Shown here in pieces: positions 1 through 8,039 of a stretch of 64,000 bases of DNA. The stretch lies in the NCBI RefSeq assembly GCF_030413175.1, contig NZ_CP129212.1:186001-250000 (forward strand), written 5' to 3'. The position numbers and the translations under genes were made by a program. The stretch is from Bradyrhizobium roseum. GTDB taxonomy: Bacteria > Pseudomonadota > Alphaproteobacteria > Rhizobiales > Xanthobacteraceae. Under the pieces are notes generated by a model that saw nothing but the letters and a program-made list of their open reading frames with translations, searched no databases and was not told where the DNA came from. Within the stretch, counting starts at the first letter, position 1. Every line of letters starts with the position of its first letter.

Positions 1-1158
1 TCCGGCCGCGCCGATCAGGCATCCGAGCACGAGATAGGCGCGCTCGGCCGCGCCGGAAAACAATCCGCCACCGGGCACCGGCGGCGCCACCTTAACAAAC
101 AGGATCGAATCCTTGTCGACCAGCAGGATCGCCCCGACCGCGAGCAGCAGGATCAGCAAGCTGCCGGCGATGACGCGCTTGGGGCCGAGCCTGTCGTCGA
201 GTTGGCCGCCGAGCCACGCCCCAAAGGTGCCGGCAATCGCCAGCAGAATGCCAAAACTTCCGATCTGAATCGTCCGCCAGCCGAAGGTGCCGGCGGCGTA
301 GATGCCGCCGAACGCGAACAGCGACACCAGGCCGTCGGTGTAGATCATGTTGGCGAGCAGAAACGTCGCGAGCGATTTTCGTTTCGGCAGTTCGCCGAGC
401 GTCCGCCTGAGCCCGCTCAATCCTTCGCGCAACGCCGCGCCGATCGGGCGTCGCGCCGGATAATCGGGCGTCAGGACGAACATCGGCAGCACGAAAATGA
501 CGAACCAGACCGCCGTTAGCGGACCAGTGATGCGATCGCCCTGGTGAGAGGCCGGGTCGAGACCGAACAGCGGCGTCAGGCCGAACAGCGTGCGCCCGGT
601 TTCGGGACTCGCGGCCAGGAAGCCGAGCACCAGCACGAGGCTGAGAATGCCGCCGATATAGCCGGTGGCCCAGCCGGTGCCGGACAGCCGGCCAATGCGA
701 TCCGGCGGCACCAGTGTCGGCATCATCGCATTGTTGAAGACGATAGCGAATTCGATACCGACGCTCGCGATCGCATAAGCCAACAGCAGCGGCGGGATCA
801 CGCTGGGATCGCCGGGCCTTCCGATCCACATCAGCGAGGCGCCGATCACCAGCAGCGCGCCAAAGCCCGCGATCCACGGCTTTCGCCGGCCGCTGGCATC
901 CGCAATCGAACCCAGCACGGGCGAAAGCAGCGCGATCGCAAGACCCGCCGCCGCGGTGGCGAACCCCCACAGCGCCTGCCCCTGGGCCGGATCCGGCGCG
1001 ACGAAGCTCGCGAAATAGGGCGCGAAGACGAAAGTGGTGATCAGCGTAAAATAGGGCTGCGCGGCCCAGTCGAAGAAGATCCAGCTGATGACGGCAGCGC
1101 GGCGCGGATATTCCCGCGGCGTTTGGGCGCCGGTTGCCTCGGGAGCGATCACCGTCAT
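1..1158 (-). CDS. UMF1-type MFS transporter, partial
   Basis: This is a polytopic inner-membrane permease of the major facilitator superfamily, closest in look to the UMF1/Atg22-like branch. Its substrate cannot be told from sequence. Reading begins at ATG 1158 and stays open for 386 codons to the window edge, so the C-terminus is missing. The N-terminus has WIFFDWAAQPYFTLITTF, typical of UMF1 proteins, followed by repeated hydrophobic helices. A conserved loop with GSIADASGRRKPW matches the MFS loop 2-3 signature. The gene is divergent from ggt, with 128 bp between the two starts. Confidence 0.85.
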   Translation of the reverse strand, partial: MTVIAPEATGAQTPREYPRRAAVISWIFFDWAAQPYFTLITTFVFAPYFASFVAPDPAQGQALWGFATAAAGLAIALLSPVLGSIADASGRRKPWIAGFGALLVIGASLMWIGRPGDPSVIPPLLLAYAIASVGIEFAIVFNNAMMPTLVPPDRIGRLSGTGWATGYIGGILSLVLVLGFLAASPETGRTLFGLTPLFGLDPASHQGDRITGPLTAVWFVIFVLPMFVLTPDYPARRPIGAALREGLSGLRRTLGELPKRKSLATFLLANMIYTDGLVSLFAFGGIYAAGTFGWRTIQIGSFGILLAIAGTFGAWLGGQLDDRLGPKRVIAGSLLILLLAVGAILLVDKDSILFVKVAPPVPGGGLFSGAAERAYLVLGCLIGAAG

Positions 1159-1286
1159 GTGAGGAATTTCCTTCAAAAGTCGCGCGGGCCATTTTGCCGA
1201 TCGAATCCAAACCCATATAGCATTCGTCAGCGGTACCGGCCGTTATTGCCCGGCGTCACCCAGGCTTCAACTGCGGCGGATTTTCG

Positions 1287-3029
1287 ATGACTGTCTCTTC
1301 GATCCGATGGCGCCGGCTGGCCGCCACAATCGTCCTTGCGTTCGCGTGCGCGACAGCCGCGCTTGCGCAGGATCGCCGCGGTTTCGCGCCGGTCGATCTC
1401 TCCACGGTTCGCGCCATCACGGCCGAGCACGGCATGGTGGTGGCGCAGGAGCGGCTTGCTGCGGAGATCGGCGCAGGCATCCTGCGGCAGGGCGGCAATG
1501 CGGTTGACGCCGCGGTCGCCACCGGCTTTGCGCTGGCCGTCACCTATCCGCGGGCCGGCAACATCGGCGGCGGCGGCTTCATGGTGATTCATTCGGCGGC
1601 GCGCAATGAGGCTGTCGCCATCGACTATCGCGAGACCGCGCCGGGCGCGATCACGCCGGATGTTTTTCTCGGAGCAGACGGCAAGCCCGACACCGACAAG
1701 TCGCGCAATTCCGCGCTCGGCATCGGCGTGCCCGGCACGGTCGCCGGGCTGGCGCTGGCGCTGGAAAAGTACGGCTCGGGCCGTTTCACGCTCGCGCAAA
1801 TCCTCACGCCCGCCATCGCGCTGGCGCGCGACGGTTTTGTGGTCGCCGACGACCTGGCCGACACGCTGTCGGACATGTATCGCCGGATGGGACGCTGGTC
1901 GAATTCAGCCAAGGCGTTCTCCCGCAGCGACGGCACGCCGCTGCAGGAAGGCGACCGGCTGATTCAGCCCGATCTCGCGGCGACGCTGGCGGCGATTGCC
2001 GCACAGGGACCGCGCGGGTTTTACGAGGGGCCGGTCGCCGAACGGCTGGCCAAGGCGGTGCGCGACGGCGGCGGCCTGATGACATCGGACGATTTGAAAT
2101 CGTATCAGGCGGTCACCCGCGATCCCGTGCGCGGCACCTATCGCGGCTACGACATTGTTTCGATGCCGCTGCCCTCCTCCGGCGGCATGGTTTTACTGGA
2201 GACGCTGAACATTCTGGAAGGATTTCCGATGGCGGAGCTGAAGCAGGGCAGCGCGGCGTCCCTGCACCTCATGATCGAAGCCATGAAACGCGCCTACGCC
2301 GACCGCGCGCGCTATCTCGGCGATCCCGTCTTCGTCAACGCGCCCGTCAACGCGATGATCAGCAAGGAATATGCGGCAAGGCAACGCGCCACCATCGACC
2401 TTGGACGCTCGACGCCGGCGGGCGACGTGCTGGCCGTGAGCCCGCGCGAGGGCAGCAACACCACGCATTATTCGGTGGTCGATTCCAGCGGCAACGCGGT
2501 CAGCAATACCTACACGCTGAATTTTCCCTATGGCGTCGGCCTGGTCGCCGAGGGAACCGGCGTGCTGCTCAACAACGAGCTCGACGATTTCACCGCCGCG
2601 CCCGGCGCATCGAATGCCTTTGGCCTGGTCGGGCTCGAAGCCAACCTGCCCGGTCCGGGCAAGCGGCCATTGTCCTCGATGTCGCCGACCATCGTATTGA
2701 AGGACGGCAAACCGGTGCTGATCACGGGCTCGCCGGGCGGCAGCCGCATCATCTCGGCGGTGCTGCAGGTCGTGATCGACGTGCTCGACTACAAGATGGA
2801 CGTCGCCGACGCCGTGGCAGCGCCCCGGGTTCATCATCAATGGATGCCCGACGAGGTGCGCGCTGAGCGCGGCTTTCCCGACGAGGTCCTGGAGGAACTG
2901 AGGGCGAAAGGCCACAAGGTGGTCGTGCCGCTCGGCCAGACCTCGGTGAACTCGATCGCCGTCACGCCGAACGGCCTGCTCGGCGCCCCCGATCCACGCA
3001 CCCGCGGCGCCGCGGCGGTGGGCCAGTGA
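1287..3029 (+). CDS. ggt: gamma-glutamyltransferase
   Basis: This periplasmic enzyme cleaves the gamma-glutamyl bond of glutathione and related peptides and transfers the glutamyl group to water or amino acids. The 580-residue length is normal for the family. Residues 1-28 form a signal peptide ending in ATAALAQ. The conserved N-terminal GNIGGGGFMV motif is present. The autoprocessing and catalytic threonine lies in GSNTTHYSVVD at about residue 392, which would split the precursor into a large and a small subunit. The oxyanion-region motifs PLSSMSPT and GSPGGSRI are also present. The gene appears to stand alone between the divergent transporter and the SDR gene 75 bp downstream. Confidence 0.95.
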   Translation: MTVSSIRWRRLAATIVLAFACATAALAQDRRGFAPVDLSTVRAITAEHGMVVAQERLAAEIGAGILRQGGNAVDAAVATGFALAVTYPRAGNIGGGGFMVIHSAARNEAVAIDYRETAPGAITPDVFLGADGKPDTDKSRNSALGIGVPGTVAGLALALEKYGSGRFTLAQILTPAIALARDGFVVADDLADTLSDMYRRMGRWSNSAKAFSRSDGTPLQEGDRLIQPDLAATLAAIAAQGPRGFYEGPVAERLAKAVRDGGGLMTSDDLKSYQAVTRDPVRGTYRGYDIVSMPLPSSGGMVLLETLNILEGFPMAELKQGSAASLHLMIEAMKRAYADRARYLGDPVFVNAPVNAMISKEYAARQRATIDLGRSTPAGDVLAVSPREGSNTTHYSVVDSSGNAVSNTYTLNFPYGVGLVAEGTGVLLNNELDDFTAAPGASNAFGLVGLEANLPGPGKRPLSSMSPTIVLKDGKPVLITGSPGGSRIISAVLQVVIDVLDYKMDVADAVAAPRVHHQWMPDEVRAERGFPDEVLEELRAKGHKVVVPLGQTSVNSIAVTPNGLLGAPDPRTRGAAAVGQ

Positions 3030-3104
3030 AGCAGTGATGACCGTTGGCGGTGATATGCCGTATAGATCGTAACGAACGCAAAACTGAAACCGGGAGCGAG
3101 CCCA

Positions 3105-4001
3105 ATGACGTCCCTCAAAGGCAAGACGCTGTTCATCTCGGGCGCCAGCCGCGGCATCGGGCTGGCCATTGCGCTGCGTGCGGCGCGCGACGGCGCCAAT
3201 GTCGCGGTGGCGGCCAAGACCGCGGAGCCGCATCCAAAACTCAAGGGCACCATCTATACGGCGGCGGAGGAAATTCGCGCCGCCGGCGGCAAGGCGCTGC
3301 CGGTGCTGTGCGACATCCGTGACGAGGCGCAGGTGATCGCGGCGATCGAGCAGACCGTCAGTGAGTTCGGCGGCATCGATATCTGCGTCAACAATGCCAG
3401 CGCCATCAGCCTGACCAATTCGCAGGGAACCGACATGAAGCGGTTCGACTTGATGATGGGAATCAATACGCGCGGCACCTTCATGGTGTCGAAATACTGC
3501 ATTCCGCATTTGAAGAAGGCCGCCAACCCGCACATCCTGATGCTGTCGCCGCCGCTCGACATGAAGCAGAAATGGTTCGAGCATTCCACGGCCTATACGA
3601 TGGCGAAGTTCGGGATGAGCATGTGCGTGCTGGGGCTGTCGGGTGAGCTGAGATCCGCCGGCGTCGCGGTCAACGCGCTGTGGCCACGCACCACCATTGC
3701 CACCGCCGCGGTCGGCAATCTGCTCGGCGGCGAGACCATGATGCGCGCGAGCCGCACGCCCGAGATCATGGGCGACGCCGCGCATGCCATTCTGACCCGC
3801 CCGGCACGGGAATTCACCGGACAGTTCTGCATCGACGACAAGGTGCTGTACGCCTCGGGCGTCAGGGACTTTGAGCACTACCGCGTCGACCGCTCGGTGC
3901 CCTTGATGTCGGACTTTTTCGTGCCCGACGACGATGTGCCGCCCCCGGGCGTCACCGTGCAGGCGCTACCGTCGGTGGGCGCCGCGCAGACGTCGCGCTA
4001 G
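3105..4001 (+). CDS. SDR family NAD(P)-dependent oxidoreductase (HSDL2-like)
   Basis: This is a classical short-chain dehydrogenase/reductase of 298 residues. The cofactor motif GASRGIG lies at residues 13-19, the NNAS motif stabilises the central sheet, and the catalytic pair is Y164 and K168 in YTMAK. The segment AAKTAEPHPKLKGTI after the Rossmann motif is characteristic of the hydroxysteroid-dehydrogenase-like-2 group, whose bacterial members have no settled substrate. A ribosome-binding-like GGGAGCGAG precedes ATG 3105. The gene converges on the GST gene with a 49-bp gap in which I see no clear terminator. Confidence 0.9.
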   Translation: MTSLKGKTLFISGASRGIGLAIALRAARDGANVAVAAKTAEPHPKLKGTIYTAAEEIRAAGGKALPVLCDIRDEAQVIAAIEQTVSEFGGIDICVNNASAISLTNSQGTDMKRFDLMMGINTRGTFMVSKYCIPHLKKAANPHILMLSPPLDMKQKWFEHSTAYTMAKFGMSMCVLGLSGELRSAGVAVNALWPRTTIATAAVGNLLGGETMMRASRTPEIMGDAAHAILTRPAREFTGQFCIDDKVLYASGVRDFEHYRVDRSVPLMSDFFVPDDDVPPPGVTVQALPSVGAAQTSR

Positions 4002-4050
4002 ACGGAAGCCGCCGGGCAACGCCGCGGGACCGCATTCAGCCGCAAGGTCG

Positions 4051-4716
4051 TCACCGACCGATCACGTACGGCCCGCCCTTTTCCAGCGCACGCGCATAGG
4101 CCGGACGGGCGTGGATGCGTTCGAGAAACGCCATCGCCCGGGGGTGACCGAACTCCAGTCCGCCACGGGCCGCGGCGGCTTCCAGTGGAAAGCTCATTTG
4201 GATATCGGCGCCGCTGAATTCAGGGCCGGCGAACCATTCGCTCTTGGCCAGCTCGCTTTCCCAGTAATCCATGTGCTGCTTGAGCTGCGGATTGACCAGG
4301 GTGGTCAGCGCCGTGTTGGACACCTTCCGTACCACCGGGCGCAGCAGGGCCGGCGCGCGCTTCGGCATCAGCGTGAACAGAAGCTTCAGCAGCAGCGGCG
4401 GCATCGCAGAGCCTTCGGCATAGTGCAGCCAGTAGGTATAGCGGAGGCGCTCCGGCGTGTTCTGCTGCGGGATGAGGCGCCCGTTGCCGTAGGTGCCGAT
4501 GATGTATTCGCAGATCGCACCGGACTCCGCGATGGTGTTGTCATTGTCGGTAACAACGGGGGATTTGCCGAGCGGGTGAACGGCGCGCAGTTCCGCCGGC
4601 GCCCGCATGTCCGGCTGACGCTGATAGCGCACGATCTCGTACGGAACCTCCAGCTCTTCGAGCAGCCACAGCACACGCTGCGAGCGGGAATTGTTGAGAT
4701 GATGAACCGTCAGCAT
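4051..4716 (-). CDS. glutathione S-transferase family protein
   Basis: This cytosolic protein of 221 residues has the GST fold. The N-terminal thioredoxin-like domain covers about residues 1-80 and includes NNSRSQRVLWLLEEL, the cis-proline in KSPVV and the glutathione-binding ESGAICEY. The all-helical C-terminal domain follows. The serine-containing NNSRS start resembles Ser/Cys-type rather than Tyr-type enzymes, so thiol transfer, dehalogenation or peroxidase activity are all possible; substrate is unknown. The gene is divergent from the DUF2239 gene, and the 138-bp gap holds two near-palindromic direct repeats that could control both. Confidence 0.88.
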   Translation of the reverse strand: MLTVHHLNNSRSQRVLWLLEELEVPYEIVRYQRQPDMRAPAELRAVHPLGKSPVVTDNDNTIAESGAICEYIIGTYGNGRLIPQQNTPERLRYTYWLHYAEGSAMPPLLLKLLFTLMPKRAPALLRPVVRKVSNTALTTLVNPQLKQHMDYWESELAKSEWFAGPEFSGADIQMSFPLEAAAARGGLEFGHPRAMAFLERIHARPAYARALEKGGPYVIGR

Positions 4717-4789
4717 GGCGTTCCCTTTGATTGGCCGCCGTTGGTGCCAGCCGGTCGGGGCAAAGTCGAGACAGTCAGAAGAACAGGAT

Positions 4790-4837
4790 AATATTTACCC
4801 GGGCAATATTGACAAAAATATTTACCCGGGCAAATAT
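4790..4837. promoter_or_regulatory. Twin operator-like palindromes between GST and DUF2239 genes
   Basis: A 17-bp sequence, AATATTTACCCGGGCAA, occurs twice at 4790-4806 and 4817-4833, a 27-bp period. The second copy extends to ATATTTACCCGGGCAAATAT (4818-4837), a 20-bp palindrome with one mismatched pair. The sites are AT-rich around a CCCGGG core and lie 18-65 bp upstream of the DUF2239 start and 74-121 bp upstream of the GST start. This is the arrangement expected of a repressor operator acting on both genes. The cognate regulator is not identified. Confidence 0.65.
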
Positions 4838-4854
4838 AAACGATCGAAAAGTCC

Positions 4855-5469
4855 ATGGTTTGTCCGATGACCGACACGACCCGCCCCGTTTTCACGGCCT
4901 TTATCGGCCCAGCGCGTCTCGCCGCGGGTCCGCTCGCGGAGGTCGCGATCGCGGTCATGCAGGCGTCTCGCCGGCCCGGCGCGCCGTCGATCATCACTTT
5001 CAGCGACGCGACGGGCCAGCCGATCGACCTCGACCTTCGCGGCACCGAGCGCGAGGTGGTGTCCCGCCTGCCGCGGCCCGCTGCGCCGCCCGATGCCACC
5101 CCTGAGCCGGCGGCGGAACCGCGCGGTCGCGGGCGGCCAAAACTCGGTGTGGTCGCACGTGAGGTGACGCTGTTGCCGCGCCATTGGGAATGGCTCGGCA
5201 CACAGCCCGGCGGCGCCTCAGTCGCGCTCCGCAAGCTGGTGGAGCAAGCGCGCCGCGCTAACGGCGATGCCGATCGCGTGCGGGCCGCACGCGATGCTGC
5301 CTATCGCTTCATGTCGGTCATGGCCGGCAATCTCGCAGGCTTCGAGGAAGCGTCACGGGCATTGTTCGCCGACGACCGGCGGCGCTTCGTCGGTCTCATC
5401 GCCGGCTGGCCCGACGATATCCGCGACCACGTCGTCAAGCTCGCCTTCAGCGATCGCGCCGAGCCATAG
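4855..5469 (+). CDS. DUF2239 family protein
   Basis: The protein has 204 residues and belongs to the uncharacterised DUF2239 family. It is predicted soluble with no signal peptide. The N-terminal half is beta-rich (FTAFIGPARLAAGPLAEVA). An arginine/glycine linker RGRGRPKL then leads into a helical C-terminal half with REVTLLPRHWEWL and a GGASVALRKLVE segment. The latter recalls short DNA-binding ribbon-helix-helix or helix-turn-helix proteins. Together with two palindromes just upstream, an autoregulatory DNA-binding role is possible but unproven. A second in-frame ATG at 4867 (MTDTTRP) is an alternative start. Confidence 0.8.
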   Translation: MVCPMTDTTRPVFTAFIGPARLAAGPLAEVAIAVMQASRRPGAPSIITFSDATGQPIDLDLRGTEREVVSRLPRPAAPPDATPEPAAEPRGRGRPKLGVVAREVTLLPRHWEWLGTQPGGASVALRKLVEQARRANGDADRVRAARDAAYRFMSVMAGNLAGFEEASRALFADDRRRFVGLIAGWPDDIRDHVVKLAFSDRAEP

Positions 5470-5517
5470 GCGCGATCGCCCTTTCGCCCCTCGGCCTCCG
5501 TGCGCGGCGCTGCATGG

Positions 5518-5548
5518 CCACGATATTATGACCGTCATAATACCGTGG
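5518..5548. promoter_or_regulatory. 31-bp dyad, operator-like
   Basis: A nearly perfect inverted repeat pairs at 14 of 15 positions around the centre at 5533. Its core is TATTATGACCGTCATAATA (5524-5542), flanked by CCACG and CGTGG arms. It lies 49 bp after the DUF2239 stop and 53 bp before the isomerase start. The AT-rich core and absence of a T-run favour a dimeric repressor site (TetR-like in appearance) over a terminator. Confidence 0.55.
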
Positions 5549-5600
5549 ACGCAGCGTTTGCCTTGCGTCACAATGAGCCGAAACATCAGGGGAGACTGCC

Positions 5601-6206
5601 GTGAGTTCAAATCCGCAATTCCTGTTCGATTTCGGCAGTCCCAACGCCTTCCTCAGCCATGAAGCGATTCCGGCGATCGAACGACGCACCGGTGTAAAAT
5701 TCGAATATGTGCCGATCCTGCTCGGTGGCATCTTCAAGGCCACCAACAACAAGTCGCCCGCCGAAACACTCGCCGGCGTCAAGAACAAGCGTGAATTCCA
5801 CGCGCTGGAAACCGAGCGCTTCCTCAAGCGTTTTGGCGTCAAGCCCTATGTTTGGAATCCATTCTTCCCGGTCAACACGCTGAACCTGATGCGCGCGGCC
5901 GTGGCGGCCCAGTTCGAAGGTGTGTTCGAGAAATATATCGAAGCCGCCTTCCACCACATGTGGGTCGAGCCGAAGAAGATGGACGACCCCGAGGTCGCGG
6001 CCAAGGCGCTGGCCTCGTCCGGCCTCGACGCCGCAAAGCTGCTGACGCGCGCGCAGGATGCCGACGTGAAGGCAAAGCTGATCGAGAACACCCAGAACGC
6101 GGTGGAGCGCGGCGCGTTCGGCTCGCCGACATTCTTCGTCGGCCAGGAAATGTTCTTCGGCAAGGAGCAGCTTCGCGAGGTCGAGGAAATGGCGTCGGGC
6201 AAGTAG
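5601..6206 (+). CDS. 2-hydroxychromene-2-carboxylate isomerase family protein
   Basis: This is a DsbA-fold, glutathione-dependent isomerase of the kind used in naphthalene and related aromatic degradation. It has 201 residues, the usual family length. FDFGSPNAFL at residues 9-18 holds the catalytic serine S13 in place of the DsbA cysteine. FGSPTFFVGQEMFFGKEQL near the C-terminus is the conserved cis-proline and substrate segment. Start is GTG 5601 after GGGGAGA. No other aromatic-degradation gene is nearby, so the physiological substrate is open; in Bradyrhizobium such genes are common and often unlinked to naphthalene pathways. Confidence 0.88.
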   Translation: MSSNPQFLFDFGSPNAFLSHEAIPAIERRTGVKFEYVPILLGGIFKATNNKSPAETLAGVKNKREFHALETERFLKRFGVKPYVWNPFFPVNTLNLMRAAVAAQFEGVFEKYIEAAFHHMWVEPKKMDDPEVAAKALASSGLDAAKLLTRAQDADVKAKLIENTQNAVERGAFGSPTFFVGQEMFFGKEQLREVEEMASGK

Positions 6207-6302
6207 AGAGAAATTCGTGAGTGGCGAATAACGAATGGTTGATGATAGACGGTGACCTGAGCTTTCAATTCGCCCGCCAAGACCAAGAAAAGGAAGTATC
6301 GC

Positions 6303-7226
6303 ATGCGCATTCTCGTGGTCGGGGCCGGCGCCATCGGCGGCTATTTCGGCGGCAGGCTGCTTCAGGCCGGGAATGATGTGACCTTCCTGGTCCGGCCGAA
6401 GCGCGCGTCCGAACTCGCCAGCGCGGGCCTCGTCATCAAGAGCCCCAACGGCGACGTGACGCTCAACAGCCCGCCGGCCGTGCAGGCGGACAAGCTCACG
6501 GAAAAATTCGACGTCGTGCTGCTGAGCTGCAAGGCGTTCGACCTCGAAGACGCGATCACGTCGTTTGCGCCGGCGGTCGGGCCTGATACGGCGATCATTC
6601 CGCTGCTCAACGGCATGCTGCACCTCAACGTTCTGGACGCAGAATTCGGCGCCGGCCGCGTGCTCGGCGGCCTCTGCGCCATCGCCGCGACGCTCAACGA
6701 GGCCCGCGAGGTGGTCCAGCTGGCGCCGATGCAGTCGCTCAATTTCGGCGAACGCGACGGCGCGATGTCGGAGCGGGTGCGCGCGATCGCAAAAGTGTTC
6801 GACAGCGGCAAGATCGGCGCGGTGGCCAGCGACCATATCCTGCAGGACATGTGGGAGAAGTGGGTTTTCCTCGCGTCGCTCGCGGCGTCGACGTCGCTGA
6901 TGCGAACCTCGGTCGGCAACATTCTGGCGGTCACCGGCGGCAAGGATTTTCTGCTCGGCATGCTCGATGAATGCAGCGCGATTGCAAAAGCGTCGGGCTT
7001 TGCGCCGACCGGCCCGTTCTTCCAGCGCACCAGCGGCATGCTGACCACCGAAGGCTCGCCGATGACCGCCTCGATGTTCCGCGACATCAAGGCCGGGCTG
7101 CCGGTCGAGGCCGACCATGTGATCGGCGACCTCGTCGCCCGTGCCGATGCCGCCAAGATCCCGGTGCCGAAGCTGCGCATCGCGTATACGCATCTCAAGG
7201 CGTATGAGAAACAGCGCTCTGCGTAG
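6303..7226 (+). CDS. panE: 2-dehydropantoate 2-reductase (ketopantoate reductase)
   Basis: This cytosolic enzyme reduces ketopantoate to pantoate with NADPH, the second step of pantothenate and coenzyme A synthesis. The 307 residues fit the family. The dinucleotide motif GAGAIGG lies at residues 7-13, LLNGM carries the active-site asparagine, and KWVFLAS carries the expected catalytic lysine. Many alphaproteobacteria have several ApbA/PanE paralogues that reduce other 2-oxoacids, so the exact substrate is less certain than the family. A 96-bp gap separates it from the isomerase. A palindromic repeat lies between its end and the convergent cytochrome gene. Confidence 0.87.
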   Translation: MRILVVGAGAIGGYFGGRLLQAGNDVTFLVRPKRASELASAGLVIKSPNGDVTLNSPPAVQADKLTEKFDVVLLSCKAFDLEDAITSFAPAVGPDTAIIPLLNGMLHLNVLDAEFGAGRVLGGLCAIAATLNEAREVVQLAPMQSLNFGERDGAMSERVRAIAKVFDSGKIGAVASDHILQDMWEKWVFLASLAASTSLMRTSVGNILAVTGGKDFLLGMLDECSAIAKASGFAPTGPFFQRTSGMLTTEGSPMTASMFRDIKAGLPVEADHVIGDLVARADAAKIPVPKLRIAYTHLKAYEKQRSA

Positions 7227-7241
7227 TCCCGCTCAATCTTC

Positions 7242-7362
7242 GTCGTCCCTGCGAACGCAGGGACCCAGACCGCGTTGTGCTATCGATAGAAGCGGGCCGT
7301 CTGAGGCCTTCCAAGACACATACTGCAGCGGCAGTATGGGTCCCTGCGTTCGCAGGGACGAC
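7242..7362. repeat. 121-bp palindromic element with 26-bp perfect terminal inverted repeats
   Basis: Positions 7242-7267 and 7337-7362 are exact inverted copies of each other (26 of 26 bp). Each arm is itself palindromic around GTCCCTGCG and CGCAGGGAC. The element fills the gap between the convergent panE and cytochrome c genes. It has the structure of a miniature non-coding mobile or REP-like element; no transposase is encoded. Confidence 0.8.
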
Positions 7363-7368
7363 CAACGT

Positions 7369-7953
7369 CTACAAATGCGCCAGATAATGCGCGAGCGCCT
7401 CGATCTCCTCCTCGCTGAGGGGAAAGGCGACATCCGCCATCGCCGCCATGGCGCCGCCAGCGCGCACGCCGGTTTTGTAATCCCGCAGCGCCTTCACGAG
7501 ATATTCCTCGCGCTGTCCGGCAATGCGGGCGACGGCCTTGGTGCCGGCGTAGGTATCGGTGTGACATGCCGCGCAGCGCCGACCGGCCGCCGCCTGCGCG
7601 CCTTTGGCTGAAAGGTCCGGATCATCGTCCGGCTTCGGTTCCTTCGCCGGCGCCAGCGATGCGTAATAGGCGCCGAGGTTGCGGATATCCTCGTTGTTGA
7701 GCTGCTCGACGATCGGCTGCATCTGCTCATTCTTGCGGGTGCCGGCACGGAAAAACACAAGCTGCCACTGGATGAATAGATCGGGCTGGGCGGCGAGCGA
7801 GGGAATGTTCTCCATCTGCGAAATGCCGGCCTCGCCGTGGCAGCCGACGCACAGCTCGGCCTTCTTCTTGCCGGCAGCGATATCGGCGGCTCGGGCCGAC
7901 GAACCGCAGGCCAATATCGCCGCCAGCACGATCCCGACCAGTGCATTTCGCAT
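7369..7953 (-). CDS. Dihaem class I cytochrome c (c4-like)
   Basis: This is a periplasmic electron carrier of 194 residues. Start is ATG 7953, chosen because GGAGGAGCTCAC stands directly before it. Residues 1-23 are a signal peptide ending SARA-A. Two haem-binding motifs, CVGCH at 35-39 and CAACH at 127-131, sit in two similar cytochrome domains as in cytochrome c4. It lies just downstream of the PQQ-type sugar dehydrogenase on the same strand and is a plausible electron acceptor for it, although a terminator separates the two. Confidence 0.9.
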   Translation of the reverse strand: MRNALVGIVLAAILACGSSARAADIAAGKKKAELCVGCHGEAGISQMENIPSLAAQPDLFIQWQLVFFRAGTRKNEQMQPIVEQLNNEDIRNLGAYYASLAPAKEPKPDDDPDLSAKGAQAAAGRRCAACHTDTYAGTKAVARIAGQREEYLVKALRDYKTGVRAGGAMAAMADVAFPLSEEEIEALAHYLAHL

Positions 7954-7978
7954 GTGAGCTCCTCCGCACGACTCCAAA

Positions 7979-8020
7979 CAACAAAGGCTGCGGCTACCCG
8001 TTCCGGATAACCGCAGCCCC
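7979..8020 (-). terminator. Intrinsic terminator of the sugar dehydrogenase gene
   Basis: On the minus strand, GGCTGCGG and CCGCAGCC form an 8-bp GC stem (8018-8011 with 7993-7986) followed directly by TTTGTTGTTT. It lies 20-60 bp after the dehydrogenase stop and upstream of the cytochrome c start, so the two genes may be only partly co-transcribed. Confidence 0.75.
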
Positions 8021-8039
8021 CTGATCCTTGACGTCCTAC

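Noticed and set aside
92..1216. A 374-codon minus-strand frame overlapping the MFS transporter
   Set aside because: Its translation is arginine- and proline-rich without membrane helices; the frame starting at 1158 gives a clear UMF1 transporter that simply runs off the window.
2193..3878. A 561-codon minus-strand frame across ggt and the SDR gene
   Set aside because: It is antisense to two well-recognised genes and has the histidine/arginine-rich composition typical of high-GC shadow frames.
5607..7193. A 528-codon minus-strand frame opposite the isomerase and panE
   Set aside because: No domain, no ribosome-binding site, and low-complexity shadow composition opposite two intact genes.
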